This document shows, piece after piece, positions 1 to 8,611 of a DNA stretch of 34,411 nucleotides; position 1 is the stretch's first letter; every line of letters starts with the position of its first letter. Under the pieces are notes generated by a model. That model searched no databases and was not told the DNA's origin. It saw nothing but the letters and a program-made list of their open reading frames with translations. This DNA comes from Acidimicrobiaceae bacterium UBA2093 (GTDB lineage Bacteria; Actinomycetota; Acidimicrobiia; Acidimicrobiales; Ilumatobacteraceae). Location of the stretch: positions 1 through 34,411 of the forward strand of contig DCZD01000002.1 of the NCBI GenBank assembly GCA_002331255.1. Direction: 5' to 3'. The translations under genes and the position numbers were made by a program.

Positions 1-836
1 GCCGCCAAGTCATCACCGCTTGGCATGTCGTTCTCGGCTGCTTGGTCGTGACGCTGCTCGAGCATGCGCACGTACGTGGCCGCTTGCGGGTCACCTTCGA
101 CGGCAGCATCGTGAAGTTCTTGCCAGCGGCTGATTTCGTCTCGTAGTTGGGCATGATCGGTGGGTACCCCGAGAACGTGTTGTAGGTGTTGCAATAGTGC
201 AGCGGCACTCTTCGGGTGCTGTGCTGACATGAGATAGTGCGGAACACCAACACGAAGGCTGACACTCGGGATGCTGGCGTCATCAAGCATCTGCAACATC
301 ACACCGGCGACGCCAGTGGGCCCCTGATATTGCGGTTTGCTCAAGCCGAGCACTGACGCAAGCTCAGTGTTGGTAGTGCTGCCGACAACGAACGGCACAC
401 GGGTGTGGGGAACTTGTTCTGCTGCAGCACCGAGACTGACGACCAAATTGCAACCGATGCCACGTGCGACTTCGACGATGCATTCAGTGAACGTGTTCCA
501 TCCGAGATGTGGTTCAACCCCATTTAATACGACTAGGTCACGCGCGCCTTCGGGATACCGAATGGCATGGAACTCATTTTCAGGCCAACGAATGCAGCGC
601 TCATCACATTCATCGAGGAACACCTCGGGACGTTCTTGAGTGAAATCAAAGAATGGATCAGGGTCAATGTCGGCTATGACCGTTGTGTCTCGTTCCTTGA
701 TCATCCAGTCGAGAGCTGACGTGGCAACGTTGGCGATGTCGAAGAGGCCGTGCAGGGCGACGAGGAGAACTGGGTTACGAAGTGGGGAGACTTCGTCCCA
801 GTATGAACCGAGAACTTCGTCGAACGAAGATGTCAC
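1..836 (-). CDS. PAC2 family protein (partial, C-terminus off the left edge)
   Basis: About 278 residues are visible and the frame stays open to position 1, so the C-terminus is missing. The start is GTG at 834-836 (MTSSFDEVLGSYW...); an in-frame upstream ATG is not possible because the ATG just before it runs at once into a TGA. The pattern of the first 200 residues (LVALHGLFDIANVATSALDW, then VIADIDPDPFFDFTQERPEV, then GCNLVVSLGAAAEQVPHTRV) fits the PAC2 family, relatives of the archaeal/eukaryotic proteasome-assembly chaperone that are widespread in actinobacteria. The C-terminal part is rich in charged and Gln residues and probably helical. It begins 9 bp after the serC stop and is probably cotranscribed with it. 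The molecular role of bacterial PAC2 proteins is not established, so only the family is claimed. Confidence 0.8.
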   Translation of the reverse strand, partial: MTSSFDEVLGSYWDEVSPLRNPVLLVALHGLFDIANVATSALDWMIKERDTTVIADIDPDPFFDFTQERPEVFLDECDERCIRWPENEFHAIRYPEGARDLVVLNGVEPHLGWNTFTECIVEVARGIGCNLVVSLGAAAEQVPHTRVPFVVGSTTNTELASVLGLSKPQYQGPTGVAGVMLQMLDDASIPSVSLRVGVPHYLMSAQHPKSAAALLQHLQHVLGVPTDHAQLRDEISRWQELHDAAVEGDPQAATYVRMLEQRHDQAAENDMPSGDDLA

Positions 837-845
837 GCCATCAAT

Positions 846-1973
846 CTACGAACGAAGACGGTCGACCACCACGTCGATACAGCGTGTGAGGGCATCGACG
901 TCATCGGGATCAATTGCAGGGAACATGCCGATTCGCAGCTGATTTCGGCCAAGTTTCCTGTAGCTCTCGGTGTCGACGATGCCGTTTGCGCGCAGTGTTG
1001 CGCTTACCTCACCTGCGTCCACACCTTCTAGATCAATGGTGCCGACCACATTCGACCGTTTTGTTGGATCGTCGACGAACGGCGTCGCCCAGTCGCGCGC
1101 ATCAGCCCATGAGTACAAGGTGCGTGCTGACAGCGCACTACGACTTGCGGCCCATTCGAGCCCGCCATTGTCATTCATCCAGCGGATCTGCTCATTGAGC
1201 ATGATCAGAGTTGCGAGTGCGGGAGTGTTGTATGTCTGGTTTGCGACACTGTTGTCGAGTGCAATCGATAGGTCGAGAGAAGCGGGAATCCATCGGCCAG
1301 TCGCTTTGATCGATGCAATTCGCTCCAATGCCGCAGGTGAGCACGCTGCCAACCACAGACCGCCGTCGCTGGCGAAAGATTTCTGCGGTGCAAAGTAATA
1401 CACGTCGACCTCAGAAGGATTCCATGTCAAGCCACCGGCTGCAGATGTGGCATCGACGACGACCAGCCCATCTGCATCAGGACGTTCAAGGCGCATGGAC
1501 ACACCCGTCGATGTCTCGTTGTGGGTGAGTGCATAGACATCGCATGAGCTATCTGGTGATGGAAGTGGGTGAGTGCCAGGGTCAGAGGACACGACGACAG
1601 GTTCGGCAATGTGAGGAGCGGCATGTGCTGCCTCAGCGAACTTGGACGAGAATTCACCGAACACAAGATGTTGGCTTCGATCGCGAATGAGGCCAAAAGT
1701 GGCCACGTCCCAAAACACAGTCGAGCCACCGTTGCCAAGCACGATCTGCCAGCCCTCGGGAAGTCCGAAGAGTGAAGTCAATCCGTCACGCACCGAACCG
1801 ACGATGTTCTTGACGGCCGGCTGACGGTGTGAGGTTCCGAGCACGTCTCGCGCCCGTGCAGACAATGCTTCGATTTGTTCCGTGCGAACCTTCGACGGCC
1901 CACAACCGAACCGACCGTCTCGCGGAAGAATTTCGGCCGGCAGGCGGAATGCGTTGGGGTTCGATTTGTTCAC
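846..1973 (-). CDS. serC: Phosphoserine aminotransferase (actinobacterial type)
   Basis: The 375-residue protein matches the length and layout of the mycobacterial-type SerC, a class V PLP-dependent aminotransferase that converts 3-phosphohydroxypyruvate and glutamate to phosphoserine in cytosolic serine synthesis. Visible landmarks are the N-terminal RFGCGPSKVR, the phosphate-binding GNGGSTVFWD (about 80-89), HNETSTGV (151-158), VVDATSAAGG (172-181) and the PLP lysine K198 in YFAPQKSFASDGGLW. The start is GTG at 1971-1973; no Shine-Dalgarno is seen, and the start lies only 9 bp from the divergent aminotransferase start, so its promoter must lie inside that neighbour's coding sequence. PAC2 follows 9 bp downstream. 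Confidence 0.93.
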   Translation of the reverse strand: MNKSNPNAFRLPAEILPRDGRFGCGPSKVRTEQIEALSARARDVLGTSHRQPAVKNIVGSVRDGLTSLFGLPEGWQIVLGNGGSTVFWDVATFGLIRDRSQHLVFGEFSSKFAEAAHAAPHIAEPVVVSSDPGTHPLPSPDSSCDVYALTHNETSTGVSMRLERPDADGLVVVDATSAAGGLTWNPSEVDVYYFAPQKSFASDGGLWLAACSPAALERIASIKATGRWIPASLDLSIALDNSVANQTYNTPALATLIMLNEQIRWMNDNGGLEWAASRSALSARTLYSWADARDWATPFVDDPTKRSNVVGTIDLEGVDAGEVSATLRANGIVDTESYRKLGRNQLRIGMFPAIDPDDVDALTRCIDVVVDRLRS

Positions 1974-1982
1974 TGTGTAAGC

Positions 1983-3200
1983 ATGGCACCCATGACCTCT
2001 CGACCGGAATTGCGACGCGTATCCACACGCCTGGCTGCCATCGCCGAGTCAGCAACTCTGGCTGTCGATGCAAAAGCAAAGGCCCTGAAGGCCAAGGGTG
2101 AGAATGTCATTGGTTTCGGCGCCGGCGAACCAGACTTTCCGACCCCCGAGCACATCGTCGACGCTGCCGTTAAGGCATGTCGTGACGTGAAGTACCACCG
2201 GTACACACCGGCAGCTGGACTGCCCGAGCTGCGCGAGGCAATTGCCGCCAAGACTCTTCGCGACAGCGGCTTTTCGTGCAGCGCCGATCAAGTATTGGTA
2301 ACGAACGGTGGTAAGCACGCGGTGTTCACCGCATTTGCAGCACTCTGTGACCCTGGCGATGAAGTCATTTGTCCTGCGCCGTATTGGACTACCTACCCCG
2401 AGGCAATCACGCTGGCTGGGGGAGTACCGGTCATCATTGACACGGAAGAAGAAACCGGCTTCCGCGTTACTGTCGACCAACTCGACCGAGCGCTTACTCC
2501 ACGTACGAAAGTGTTGCTGTTCGTGTCGCCGGACAATCCCTCTGGTGCGGTGTATCCACCCGAGGAAGTTAAAGCCATCGGTGAATGGGCTGTGCGCAAC
2601 GGCGTGTGGGTCATCACCGATGAGATCTACGAACATCTCACCTACGGTCCGCACAAGTTCACGTCGATGCCGACACTGGTCCCTGATGTCGCAGATCAGT
2701 GCGTCATCGTTAACGGTGTTGCCAAGACGTATGCGATGACCGGTTGGCGCGTCGGCTGGATGATTGGCCCCAAAGATGTCATAAAGGCTTCGATCAACTT
2801 TCAATCACACGCCACATCGAATGTGAACAACGTCGCACAGGTCGCTGCACTCGCTGCGGTGAGTGGCGACTTGTTCGCTGTCGCAATGATGCGCGAAGCA
2901 TTCGAACGCCGAGGAAAACTGATGCATCGATTGCTGACGTCCATTCCAGGGGTTACGTGCATGGAGCCACAAGGCGCCTTCTACTGCTATCCGAAGTTCG
3001 AAGGCCTTCTTGGTCGAAAAGTTGGGGACGGCACGCCTCGCTCAACCCTTGAACTTGCAGACGCGGTGTTGACCACGGCCAAGGTGGCCTTTGTGCCAGG
3101 TGAAGCTTTCGGCTCGCCCGGTTATTCGCGATTTTCCTTCGCACTCGGCGATGCCGACATCGAAGAGGGAATCAATCGTCTAGTCGCGCTCTTCTCCTGA
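1983..3200 (+). CDS. aspC: Aspartate aminotransferase, class I/II, subgroup Ib-like
   Basis: This 405-residue PLP enzyme of fold type I should exchange the amino group between aspartate/oxaloacetate and glutamate/2-oxoglutarate. Residues run in the usual order: GFGAGEPDFPTP (44-55), YTPAAGLPELREAIA, VTNGGKHAVF, the SPDNPSG motif with N185, TDEIYE with D213 and Y216, the PLP lysine K248 in VNGVAKTYAMTGWRVGW, and the terminal FSFALGD around the carboxylate-binding Arg. The frame is open further upstream, but ATG 1983 is chosen because earlier starts would run into serC; ATG 1992 is the alternative. No Shine-Dalgarno is visible. Preference for prephenate or another 2-oxo acid cannot be excluded. 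A cobalamin riboswitch begins about 45 bp after the stop, so the downstream operon is separately controlled. Confidence 0.9.
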   Translation: MAPMTSRPELRRVSTRLAAIAESATLAVDAKAKALKAKGENVIGFGAGEPDFPTPEHIVDAAVKACRDVKYHRYTPAAGLPELREAIAAKTLRDSGFSCSADQVLVTNGGKHAVFTAFAALCDPGDEVICPAPYWTTYPEAITLAGGVPVIIDTEEETGFRVTVDQLDRALTPRTKVLLFVSPDNPSGAVYPPEEVKAIGEWAVRNGVWVITDEIYEHLTYGPHKFTSMPTLVPDVADQCVIVNGVAKTYAMTGWRVGWMIGPKDVIKASINFQSHATSNVNNVAQVAALAAVSGDLFAVAMMREAFERRGKLMHRLLTSIPGVTCMEPQGAFYCYPKFEGLLGRKVGDGTPRSTLELADAVLTTAKVAFVPGEAFGSPGYSRFSFALGDADIEEGINRLVALFS

Positions 3201-3240
3201 CACAGCCGTGATGCTTATCGGGGGCTTCCTCGATGTTCTG

Positions 3241-3385
3241 CTACGGTGACTCTCGCGTTGCAATAGCGACGTAGTACAGAACCCAGCGAAGTCGGTGAGA
3301 TTCCGACACTGTCCCGCAACGGTGATGCTGTGCAGACCTCATGTCTGCAGCAGATGAGTCCGGTCGCCTGATTTTGTACGCGACA
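3241..3385 (+). ncRNA. Cobalamin (AdoCbl/B12) riboswitch aptamer
   Basis: The conserved core is readable: a GGTGAGATTCCGAC segment with TGTCCCGCAACGGT at about 3294-3323, a peripheral hairpin GCAGAC-CTCAT-GTCTGC at about 3332-3349, and the B12-box-like GATGAGTCCGGTCGCCTG at about 3353-3370. A closing stem GTACA (3274-3278) / TGTAC (3375-3379) brackets the core, and CTACG (3241-3245) / CGTAG (3270-3274) can form a 5' arm. The element lies between the aminotransferase stop and a B12-type ABC transporter, which is the classic context. Exact boundaries need a covariance-model search. Confidence 0.88.
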
Positions 3386-3451
3386 ACCAGTCCTCGAAGG
3401 AAGGGCGGTCCGCGGAGGGAACCCGACTCTGGTCGGAGCTGCGACCCACTC

Positions 3452-3481
3452 TTCTTTCTCCAATTCCAAATGGAGGAAGAA
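3452..3481 (+). promoter_or_regulatory. Shine-Dalgarno-sequestering hairpin of the B12 riboswitch
   Basis: Positions 3452-3462 (TTCTTTCTCCA) pair with 3471-3481 (TGGAGGAAGAA) over 11 base pairs with a single G-U wobble and an 8-nt loop. The 3' arm is the btuF ribosome binding site (GGAGGA, a few nt before ATG 3483). A competing pairing of 3396-3403 (GAAGGAAG) with 3451-3458 is possible and would free the ribosome site. Which fold is B12-bound is inferred from known translational B12 riboswitches. Confidence 0.7.
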
Positions 3482-3482
3482 C

Positions 3483-4439
3483 ATGACACCAACATCCACT
3501 CGCCGACGAAGAATCTTTGCGTTTCTCGCCGTGCCACTTATGACACTGGCCGCATGTGGCGGATCTGATTCATCGTCGGAGACGACGAACGTGTCGGATA
3601 CCAATGTCACTGAAGTGACGTACCCAGTGACGGTGACCGCAGCCAATGGCGACGTCACTCTTGCTGCAAAGCCCGAGAAGATTGTGAGCCTGTCGCCGAC
3701 CGCAACAGAAATGCTCTACGCAATCGGTGCTGGTGATCAAGTTGCCGCAATCGATGACATGAGCAATTATCCGGTCGAGTCAGCGTCGAAGGCCTCAAAG
3801 CTCTCGGGATTCGAACCAAATGTTGAGGCCATTGCTGCGTACGAACCAGACCTAGTTGTGATCTCGAACGACATCGCGTCAATCGCGCAGCAGCTCACCA
3901 GTTTGAATATTCCGGTGTGGCTCGGTTCTGCTGCTGCCACGTTGGACGACACGTACACGCAAGTCGAACAACTCGGGACACTCACTGGCAACACAGCAGG
4001 TGCACAAACGCTGGTCGCCCAGATGAAAAGTGATATCGAAACGGCATTGTCCGGGGTCGAGAAGCTCGCAGACGTTCCAGTGTTCTGGGAGCTCGATGAC
4101 ACCTACTTCAGCATCACGTCGAACACGTTCGTCGGTGCATTGCTCACCCAGTTTGGGTTCAAGAGCATTGCTGACGGCGTCGAAGCAGGTAACGACTATC
4201 CGCAGTTGAATGCAGAGTCGATCATTGCAGCGAATCCCAAGGTCGTCTTTCTCGCAGACACGAAGTGCTGTACCCAAGATGCGGCGAAAGTCGCTGCGCG
4301 GCCTGGTTGGTCTGCGATAGATGCGGTAATCAATTCGAGAGTTGTTGAACTGGACGATGATGTCGCATCACGCTGGGGCCCACGCATCGTCAACTTGGTG
4401 AAGGCTCTCGCCGACGCAGCCGCGAAGGTCTCGTCATAA
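3483..4439 (+). CDS. btuF: Cobalamin-binding lipoprotein of ABC transporter
   Basis: This 318-residue extracytoplasmic solute-binding protein should capture vitamin B12 and hand it to the BtuCD-type permease. The N-terminus has an Arg-rich n-region (RRRR 7-10), a hydrophobic stretch and a lipobox ending LAAC with the lipid-modified Cys at 25, followed by a Ser/Thr-rich linker to about residue 48. The class III binding-protein body follows (KIVSLSPTATEMLYAIGAGDQ, LSGFEPNVEAIAAYEPDLV, LADTKCCTQ near the end). ATG 3483 is preceded by GGAGGA, which lies in the riboswitch hairpin. It heads btuFCD. Class III binding proteins also serve iron-siderophore and haem systems; the B12 riboswitch directly upstream decides for cobalamin. 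Confidence 0.87.
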   Translation: MTPTSTRRRRIFAFLAVPLMTLAACGGSDSSSETTNVSDTNVTEVTYPVTVTAANGDVTLAAKPEKIVSLSPTATEMLYAIGAGDQVAAIDDMSNYPVESASKASKLSGFEPNVEAIAAYEPDLVVISNDIASIAQQLTSLNIPVWLGSAAATLDDTYTQVEQLGTLTGNTAGAQTLVAQMKSDIETALSGVEKLADVPVFWELDDTYFSITSNTFVGALLTQFGFKSIADGVEAGNDYPQLNAESIIAANPKVVFLADTKCCTQDAAKVAARPGWSAIDAVINSRVVELDDDVASRWGPRIVNLVKALADAAAKVSS

Positions 4440-4462
4440 GCGACACCACTTCGCTCGATTCT

Positions 4463-5506
4463 GTGGCGACCACCATCGGGAGAAGGTCTCGGTGGTGGTT
4501 TGCCGCGGGCGCCATCGCGTTGTGTGTCGCATTGCTTGCAGGCGTGATGATTGGCCCTGCAGGTCCGACGTGGTGGCGCGTTCCACTCGCGTTACTCGAC
4601 AAGTTGCCGCTTATCGAGATTGACAGCGGGGTCACCAACTCTGAGTGGCTCATCGTCTGGCAAGTACGCACACCACGTGTGCTGCTCGCCGCATTGGTCG
4701 GTGCGACGTTGTCTGCCTCTGGTGCGAGTTACCAGGGAGTGTTTCGCAATCCGCTTGTTGATCCGTACCTGCTTGGTGTGGCTGCAGGCGCGGGGCTCGG
4801 TGCGACGTTCGTGTTCACCATTAATAGGGCCGGCACCAGTGATTGGCTCGTTGACCCACTTCCACTGGCGGCATTCGTCGGTGGACTGCTTGCAGTGTTC
4901 GTGACATACATCGTCGGAACTGCATTTGGCGGGGACCAATCGTCGACAACGCTCGTGTTGGCAGGTGTCGCGGTCACATCCTTGGCGACGGCGCTGCAGA
5001 CATTCATGTTGCAGCGGAATACAGACGTCGTTCGTCAGGTGTATTCCTGGATTCTCGGTCGACTCTCGACAGCCACATGGGACGATGTGCGTCTCGTCCT
5101 TCCGTATGCGGTGGTGAGCACGACGGCTCTGCTCTTGCATCGTCGGCTGCTTGATGTTCTGCGAGTGGGTGACGAAGAAGCTTCGGCACTCGGAACCAAC
5201 GTACGGCGAGTTCGTCTCGTCGTCGTTGTGGCAGCGACCCTTGGCACCGCTGCTGCTGTGGCAGTGAGTGGCCTCATTGGTTTCGTCGGCATCATTGTGC
5301 CTCATGCGGTTCGCCTTATTTGCGGTACGTCGTACCGAGCGGTGTTGCCGATGAGCATTCTCGTCGGTGCTGCGTTCTTGATTCTCGCCGACATTCCTGG
5401 TCGCATTCTCGATAATCCAGCTGAGACGCCCATTGGTGTCGTCACAGCATTTCTCGGCGCACCGTTTTTCTTGTTGTTGCTCCGCACCAGGCAGGTGGCT
5501 CGATGA
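4463..5506 (+). CDS. btuC: Cobalamin ABC transporter permease (FecCD/BtuC family)
   Basis: The 347-residue polytopic membrane protein of the FecCD family should form the dimeric channel for B12 import. Some 9-10 hydrophobic segments are visible from WWFAAGAIALCVALLAGVM onward. Family landmarks are RTPRVLLAALVGATLSASGA (early), FRNPLVDPYLLGVAAGAGLG, VYSWILGRL, and GLIGFVGIIVPHAVRLICG, whose region contacts the ATPase. The start GTG 4463 is the first possible start after an in-frame stop near 4350, and lies 23 bp after btuF; no clear Shine-Dalgarno is present. The stop overlaps the btuD start by 4 bp (ATGA), implying translational coupling. Confidence 0.88.
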   Translation: MATTIGRRSRWWFAAGAIALCVALLAGVMIGPAGPTWWRVPLALLDKLPLIEIDSGVTNSEWLIVWQVRTPRVLLAALVGATLSASGASYQGVFRNPLVDPYLLGVAAGAGLGATFVFTINRAGTSDWLVDPLPLAAFVGGLLAVFVTYIVGTAFGGDQSSTTLVLAGVAVTSLATALQTFMLQRNTDVVRQVYSWILGRLSTATWDDVRLVLPYAVVSTTALLLHRRLLDVLRVGDEEASALGTNVRRVRLVVVVAATLGTAAAVAVSGLIGFVGIIVPHAVRLICGTSYRAVLPMSILVGAAFLILADIPGRILDNPAETPIGVVTAFLGAPFFLLLLRTRQVAR

Positions 5507-6279
5507 CGTCACTTGCTCTTGAGAACGTGTCGGTCACGTATTCAGGTCGCCGCGCATTGGTCGACTTCAGTGACACGGTGAAGCCCGGAGAGTGGCTGTG
5601 TCTTATCGGACCGAACGGTGCAGGGAAGTCGTCTCTCTTGCGGGCAATCGTGGGTACGACGCCACATAGCGGTCGTGTGCTCGTTGACGGAGTCGCGCTT
5701 GCATCGCGACCACAGCGTCGCCGCGCACAACTTGTCGCGTATGTGCCCCAAACTCCGATGCTTCCTCCTGACATGTCGGGTCGGGAGTACGTGTTGCTTG
5801 GTCGGAACCCGTTCGTGTCGCACTTTGGATCAGAGGCTCATCACGACAAGGCCTACGTTAATGACATACTCGCGCGGCTCGATCTTGAAGATCTCGCTGA
5901 TCGCAAGTTGGCGAATCTGTCTGGTGGTGAACGTCAGCGTCTGGTCGTCGCACGCGCGATCGCGCAGGAAGCGCCGGTGTTGTTGCTCGACGAGCCGACG
6001 AGCGCTCTCGACATTGGCCATCAGCAAAAAGCTCTCGAGCTAGTCGACAAATTGCGTCGAGAGCACGGACTCACTGTCGTGTCAGCCATGCACGACTTGA
6101 CCCTTGCTGGCACGTATGCCGACCGCCTGAGCCTCATTCACGAGGGCCATGTGGTGGCGACGGGCACCCCAAGCGAAGTACTACGAGCCGAGACGCTTGC
6201 AGAGTTCTATGGCGTGTCCGTGAACGTGCACACCGAGCCGGATGGTTCGATTGCGATAATTCCTCGGCGTAGTAGCTGA
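5503..6279 (+). CDS. btuD: Cobalamin ABC transporter ATP-binding protein
   Basis: The 258-residue ABC ATPase energises the BtuC channel from the cytoplasmic side. All motifs are intact: Walker A GPNGAGKS (36-43), Q-loop VPQTPML (from about 81), signature LSGGERQR (139-146), Walker B VLLLDEP (159-165) and switch histidine H197 in AMHDLTLA. The start overlaps the btuC stop in ATGA (5503-5506). The short C-terminal tail after about 240 is usual for the FepC/BtuD group. It ends the riboswitch-controlled operon; the next gene starts 42 bp downstream with its own possible promoter. Confidence 0.9.
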   Translation: MTSLALENVSVTYSGRRALVDFSDTVKPGEWLCLIGPNGAGKSSLLRAIVGTTPHSGRVLVDGVALASRPQRRRAQLVAYVPQTPMLPPDMSGREYVLLGRNPFVSHFGSEAHHDKAYVNDILARLDLEDLADRKLANLSGGERQRLVVARAIAQEAPVLLLDEPTSALDIGHQQKALELVDKLRREHGLTVVSAMHDLTLAGTYADRLSLIHEGHVVATGTPSEVLRAETLAEFYGVSVNVHTEPDGSIAIIPRRSS

Positions 6280-6321
6280 CGTTCGCCGGTCGGACAGACG
6301 CCCGTAGTCTGACGAGGTCAT

Positions 6322-6969
6322 ATGTCAACTCTCGATCGTTATGTCGAAGGCTGCGCGGCAGCACATCAGGCCTTGTTGCTGCTTGTCGATGACATCGATT
6401 CAGACTCCATTCGCGAGCCGTCTCTTCTTCCAGGCTGGACCAGGGCTCATGTGCTCAGCCACATTGCACGAAACGCAGAAGGCCTTCGCCGATTCTTCGA
6501 CGCCGCCCGGGACGGTCGAGTGGGTGAGCAGTATCCAGGTGGCAGAGCAAAGCGTGACAGTGACATCGAAGAAGGTGCACAACATGCGTGCATCGACATC
6601 GTGTCTGAACTTCGCACATCGATGTGGGCGCTTGAAGGCGCGTGGGCGGGTGCTACGGCGGAAGTGTGGGCATCGAAGGGTCGGCTCCTTACCGGCGCCG
6701 AAGTGACGTTGGAGGAATCCGTATTTCGACGTTGGCGCGAGGTCGTGGTGCATACGACAGATCTTGGTTATGGGCAGACGTGGAGCGATTGGCCGAATGA
6801 CTATGTACGTTTCGAGATGGACAGACAACTCATGGCGTGGCGGGCTTCGCAGCCAATGGGCGTGAAGGACTTTCCTGATGCTGTGCGAAAGCTTCCAGAC
6901 AAGGAACGACTCGCATGGTTGCTGCAACGCACGACGGTCGAGGGTCTTGGGCTTGGGCCGGGAATCTGA
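6322..6969 (+). CDS. Mycothiol-dependent maleylpyruvate isomerase family protein
   Basis: The 215-residue protein has the DinB-like four-helix MDMPI fold. The metal site can be read: H47 in RAHVLSHIARNAEGL and the ExxxH pair E140/H144 in WREVVVHTTDLG, matching the His/Glu/His triad of Corynebacterium glutamicum maleylpyruvate isomerase. LLPGWTRAHV is the characteristic N-terminal segment. Such enzymes use mycothiol, the actinobacterial thiol, as cofactor; the substrate here is unknown, as no gentisate-pathway genes lie nearby and many paralogues act on other compounds. A GAGG stretch at 6314-6318 can serve as ribosome site and TAGTCT (6305-6310) as -10 box. The next gene starts one base after the stop. 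Confidence 0.85.
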   Translation: MSTLDRYVEGCAAAHQALLLLVDDIDSDSIREPSLLPGWTRAHVLSHIARNAEGLRRFFDAARDGRVGEQYPGGRAKRDSDIEEGAQHACIDIVSELRTSMWALEGAWAGATAEVWASKGRLLTGAEVTLEESVFRRWREVVVHTTDLGYGQTWSDWPNDYVRFEMDRQLMAWRASQPMGVKDFPDAVRKLPDKERLAWLLQRTTVEGLGLGPGI

Positions 6970-6970
6970 C

Positions 6971-8611
6971 ATGTCTTGTCGTTCAACTGCTATCGCGAGA
7001 CGTATGAGCGTCGTCATCGTGGCGGTGCTGGCTGTTCTGGCGCTGCCAAGTGTCGCATCGGCGCATGCCTCACTCGACGGCAGCACGCCTGCAGCGTCGT
7101 CCGTCGTGCCTGAATCACCTGATGAGATCGTGCTCGACTTCGACGAGACAGTCGAACCACGACTCGGATCCTTGAAGTTGTTCGCTGATGACGGACGTGA
7201 AGTGGAAGTCGGAGAGCTGGTGCGCGATACATCAGATGAGTCGATCGTCCGTGCTTCAGTCACGGTGCTCGCAGATGGACCATATGTCGTGGTGTGGCGG
7301 GTCACGAGTTCAGATGGACATCCGGTCACAGGGGCGATTCCCTTCGAGGTGGGCGATGTGTCGACAGGGTCGACAACCGACCTTCTCGCAGATGTCGTCG
7401 GCTCGTTGTCGCCCGACCGATCCCTCGGTTTTGCCATCGGAATACTGCGCTTTTTCTCTCTTCTCGCGCTGGTCGTCCTCATCGGCTTCCTCGTGACGAC
7501 GGTCGAGGGTGAGCTGATACGCCACCGCAGATCACGCACAATCACTGCGCTGTGTCTGGTGAGTCTGGTCGCCACTGCCATCGGAATTCTCGTCTTGCAG
7601 GGTCCGTACACGACCAATGGTGATTGGGGAGATGTGATGTCAGTTGCACTCATCACTGATGTCGTGTCGACTCGGCTTGGTACTGCACTCACTGTGCGAC
7701 TCGCGCTTGTTCTTCTGCTCGCTGCACTATTTGCTCCCGCGCTACTTCGTCGCCGCAACGCGCTCTGGTCGAACGTCATCAGCCTGTCCGTCGTTGGTCT
7801 CGTGCTTACTTTCAGTGCAAGTGGTCACGCCAGTGCACGGCCGTCGCCGGTGCTCCTGGTCGCACTTGATGCGGTTCACCTATTGGGTGTCGGTGCATGG
7901 ATCGGGGCATTGTTGGCAGCGATTGTCCTCGGTGCTGACTTGTTCGACGCTGGTCCTACGATGGGTGAAGTTCGACTCATTGATCGCCTTTCACGCATCT
8001 TCACGTGGGCAATGCCGATTGTCGTGGTAACTGGTGCAGTCCAAGCGTGGATGCTGGTCGAAGATCGCAGCAATATTCTCGACACGACGTATGGCCGAGC
8101 GTTCATCGCCAAGGTCATTCTCGTTGCACTCGCGGTGGCCCTTGGAACAGGAATTCGACGTCGCATCACACGGGGCGATCAGACATCGGTCAAGCGCGCA
8201 CTCATGTTCGAGGGAATAGTTGCGTGCATCGTTCTCGGTCTCGCTGCGGTGATGGTGTCGAATGCTCCCACATTGAATGAGGGAAGTGGTTCGTCGTCGG
8301 TGACACTCGTGCAAGGTGGTGTGTTGGCAGACATCACCGTCAGTCCCGCACGTGTCGGGACCGTCGAGATCCACACGTTGTTCAGCCCACCCGGTGGTTC
8401 ACTCGCACCAGTGGAAGAAGTGAAGGTGCGCTTGCAATTACCGTCACGAGACATCCCGGTCATTCCCGTCGACATGGTCGAACTGGGCCCGAATCACTGG
8501 AGTGGTGTTGCCCAGGTTCCTTATTCAGGAGAGTGGTCACTGGATGTGGTGGTGACGCCGACAAAGAACTCGACACTTTCGTATTCGACCACAGTGAAGG
8601 TTGTCGGCTAA
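6971..8611 (+). CDS. CopC-CopD fusion copper protein with C-terminal YtkA/FixH-like domain (YcnJ type)
   Basis: This 546-residue membrane protein probably binds and transports copper at the cell surface. It has a signal peptide ending VASA near residue 31, a CopC domain (about 32-127) that begins with the ligand-type H32 and keeps a D115-G-H117 motif in SSDGHPVTG, a CopD domain with about eight membrane segments (150-430, with GHASARPSPVLLVALDAVHL and LLGVGAWIGALLA), and an extracytoplasmic C-terminal beta domain (about 440-546, ITVSPARVGTVEIHTLF...NHWSGVAQVPYSGEWSLDV). ATG 6971 is used because the longer frame would overlap the upstream gene. The stop overlaps the convergent GNAT stop by four bases. 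Confidence 0.88.
   Translation: MSCRSTAIARRMSVVIVAVLAVLALPSVASAHASLDGSTPAASSVVPESPDEIVLDFDETVEPRLGSLKLFADDGREVEVGELVRDTSDESIVRASVTVLADGPYVVVWRVTSSDGHPVTGAIPFEVGDVSTGSTTDLLADVVGSLSPDRSLGFAIGILRFFSLLALVVLIGFLVTTVEGELIRHRRSRTITALCLVSLVATAIGILVLQGPYTTNGDWGDVMSVALITDVVSTRLGTALTVRLALVLLLAALFAPALLRRRNALWSNVISLSVVGLVLTFSASGHASARPSPVLLVALDAVHLLGVGAWIGALLAAIVLGADLFDAGPTMGEVRLIDRLSRIFTWAMPIVVVTGAVQAWMLVEDRSNILDTTYGRAFIAKVILVALAVALGTGIRRRITRGDQTSVKRALMFEGIVACIVLGLAAVMVSNAPTLNEGSGSSSVTLVQGGVLADITVSPARVGTVEIHTLFSPPGGSLAPVEEVKVRLQLPSRDIPVIPVDMVELGPNHWSGVAQVPYSGEWSLDVVVTPTKNSTLSYSTTVKVVG

Noticed and set aside
846..3200. A tRNA or small RNA between the two aminotransferase genes
   Set aside because: Only 9 bp separate the two start codons, and no cloverleaf-like sequence was seen anywhere in the window.
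4592..5512. Minus-strand open frame of about 306 residues opposite btuC
   Set aside because: Low-quality composition rich in His, Arg, Cys and Glu with no domain; btuC on the other strand is clear.
3483..6279. Interpretation of the ABC operon as haem (HmuTUV) or siderophore uptake
   Set aside because: The protein families overlap, but the cobalamin riboswitch directly upstream of the first gene favours B12.
6400..7779. Long minus-strand open frame (about 459 residues) opposite the mycothiol enzyme and CopCD genes
   Set aside because: Its translation is Ser/Thr/Arg-rich and matches no family; the opposite strand carries two well-supported genes with intact motifs, so it is a shadow of their codon bias.
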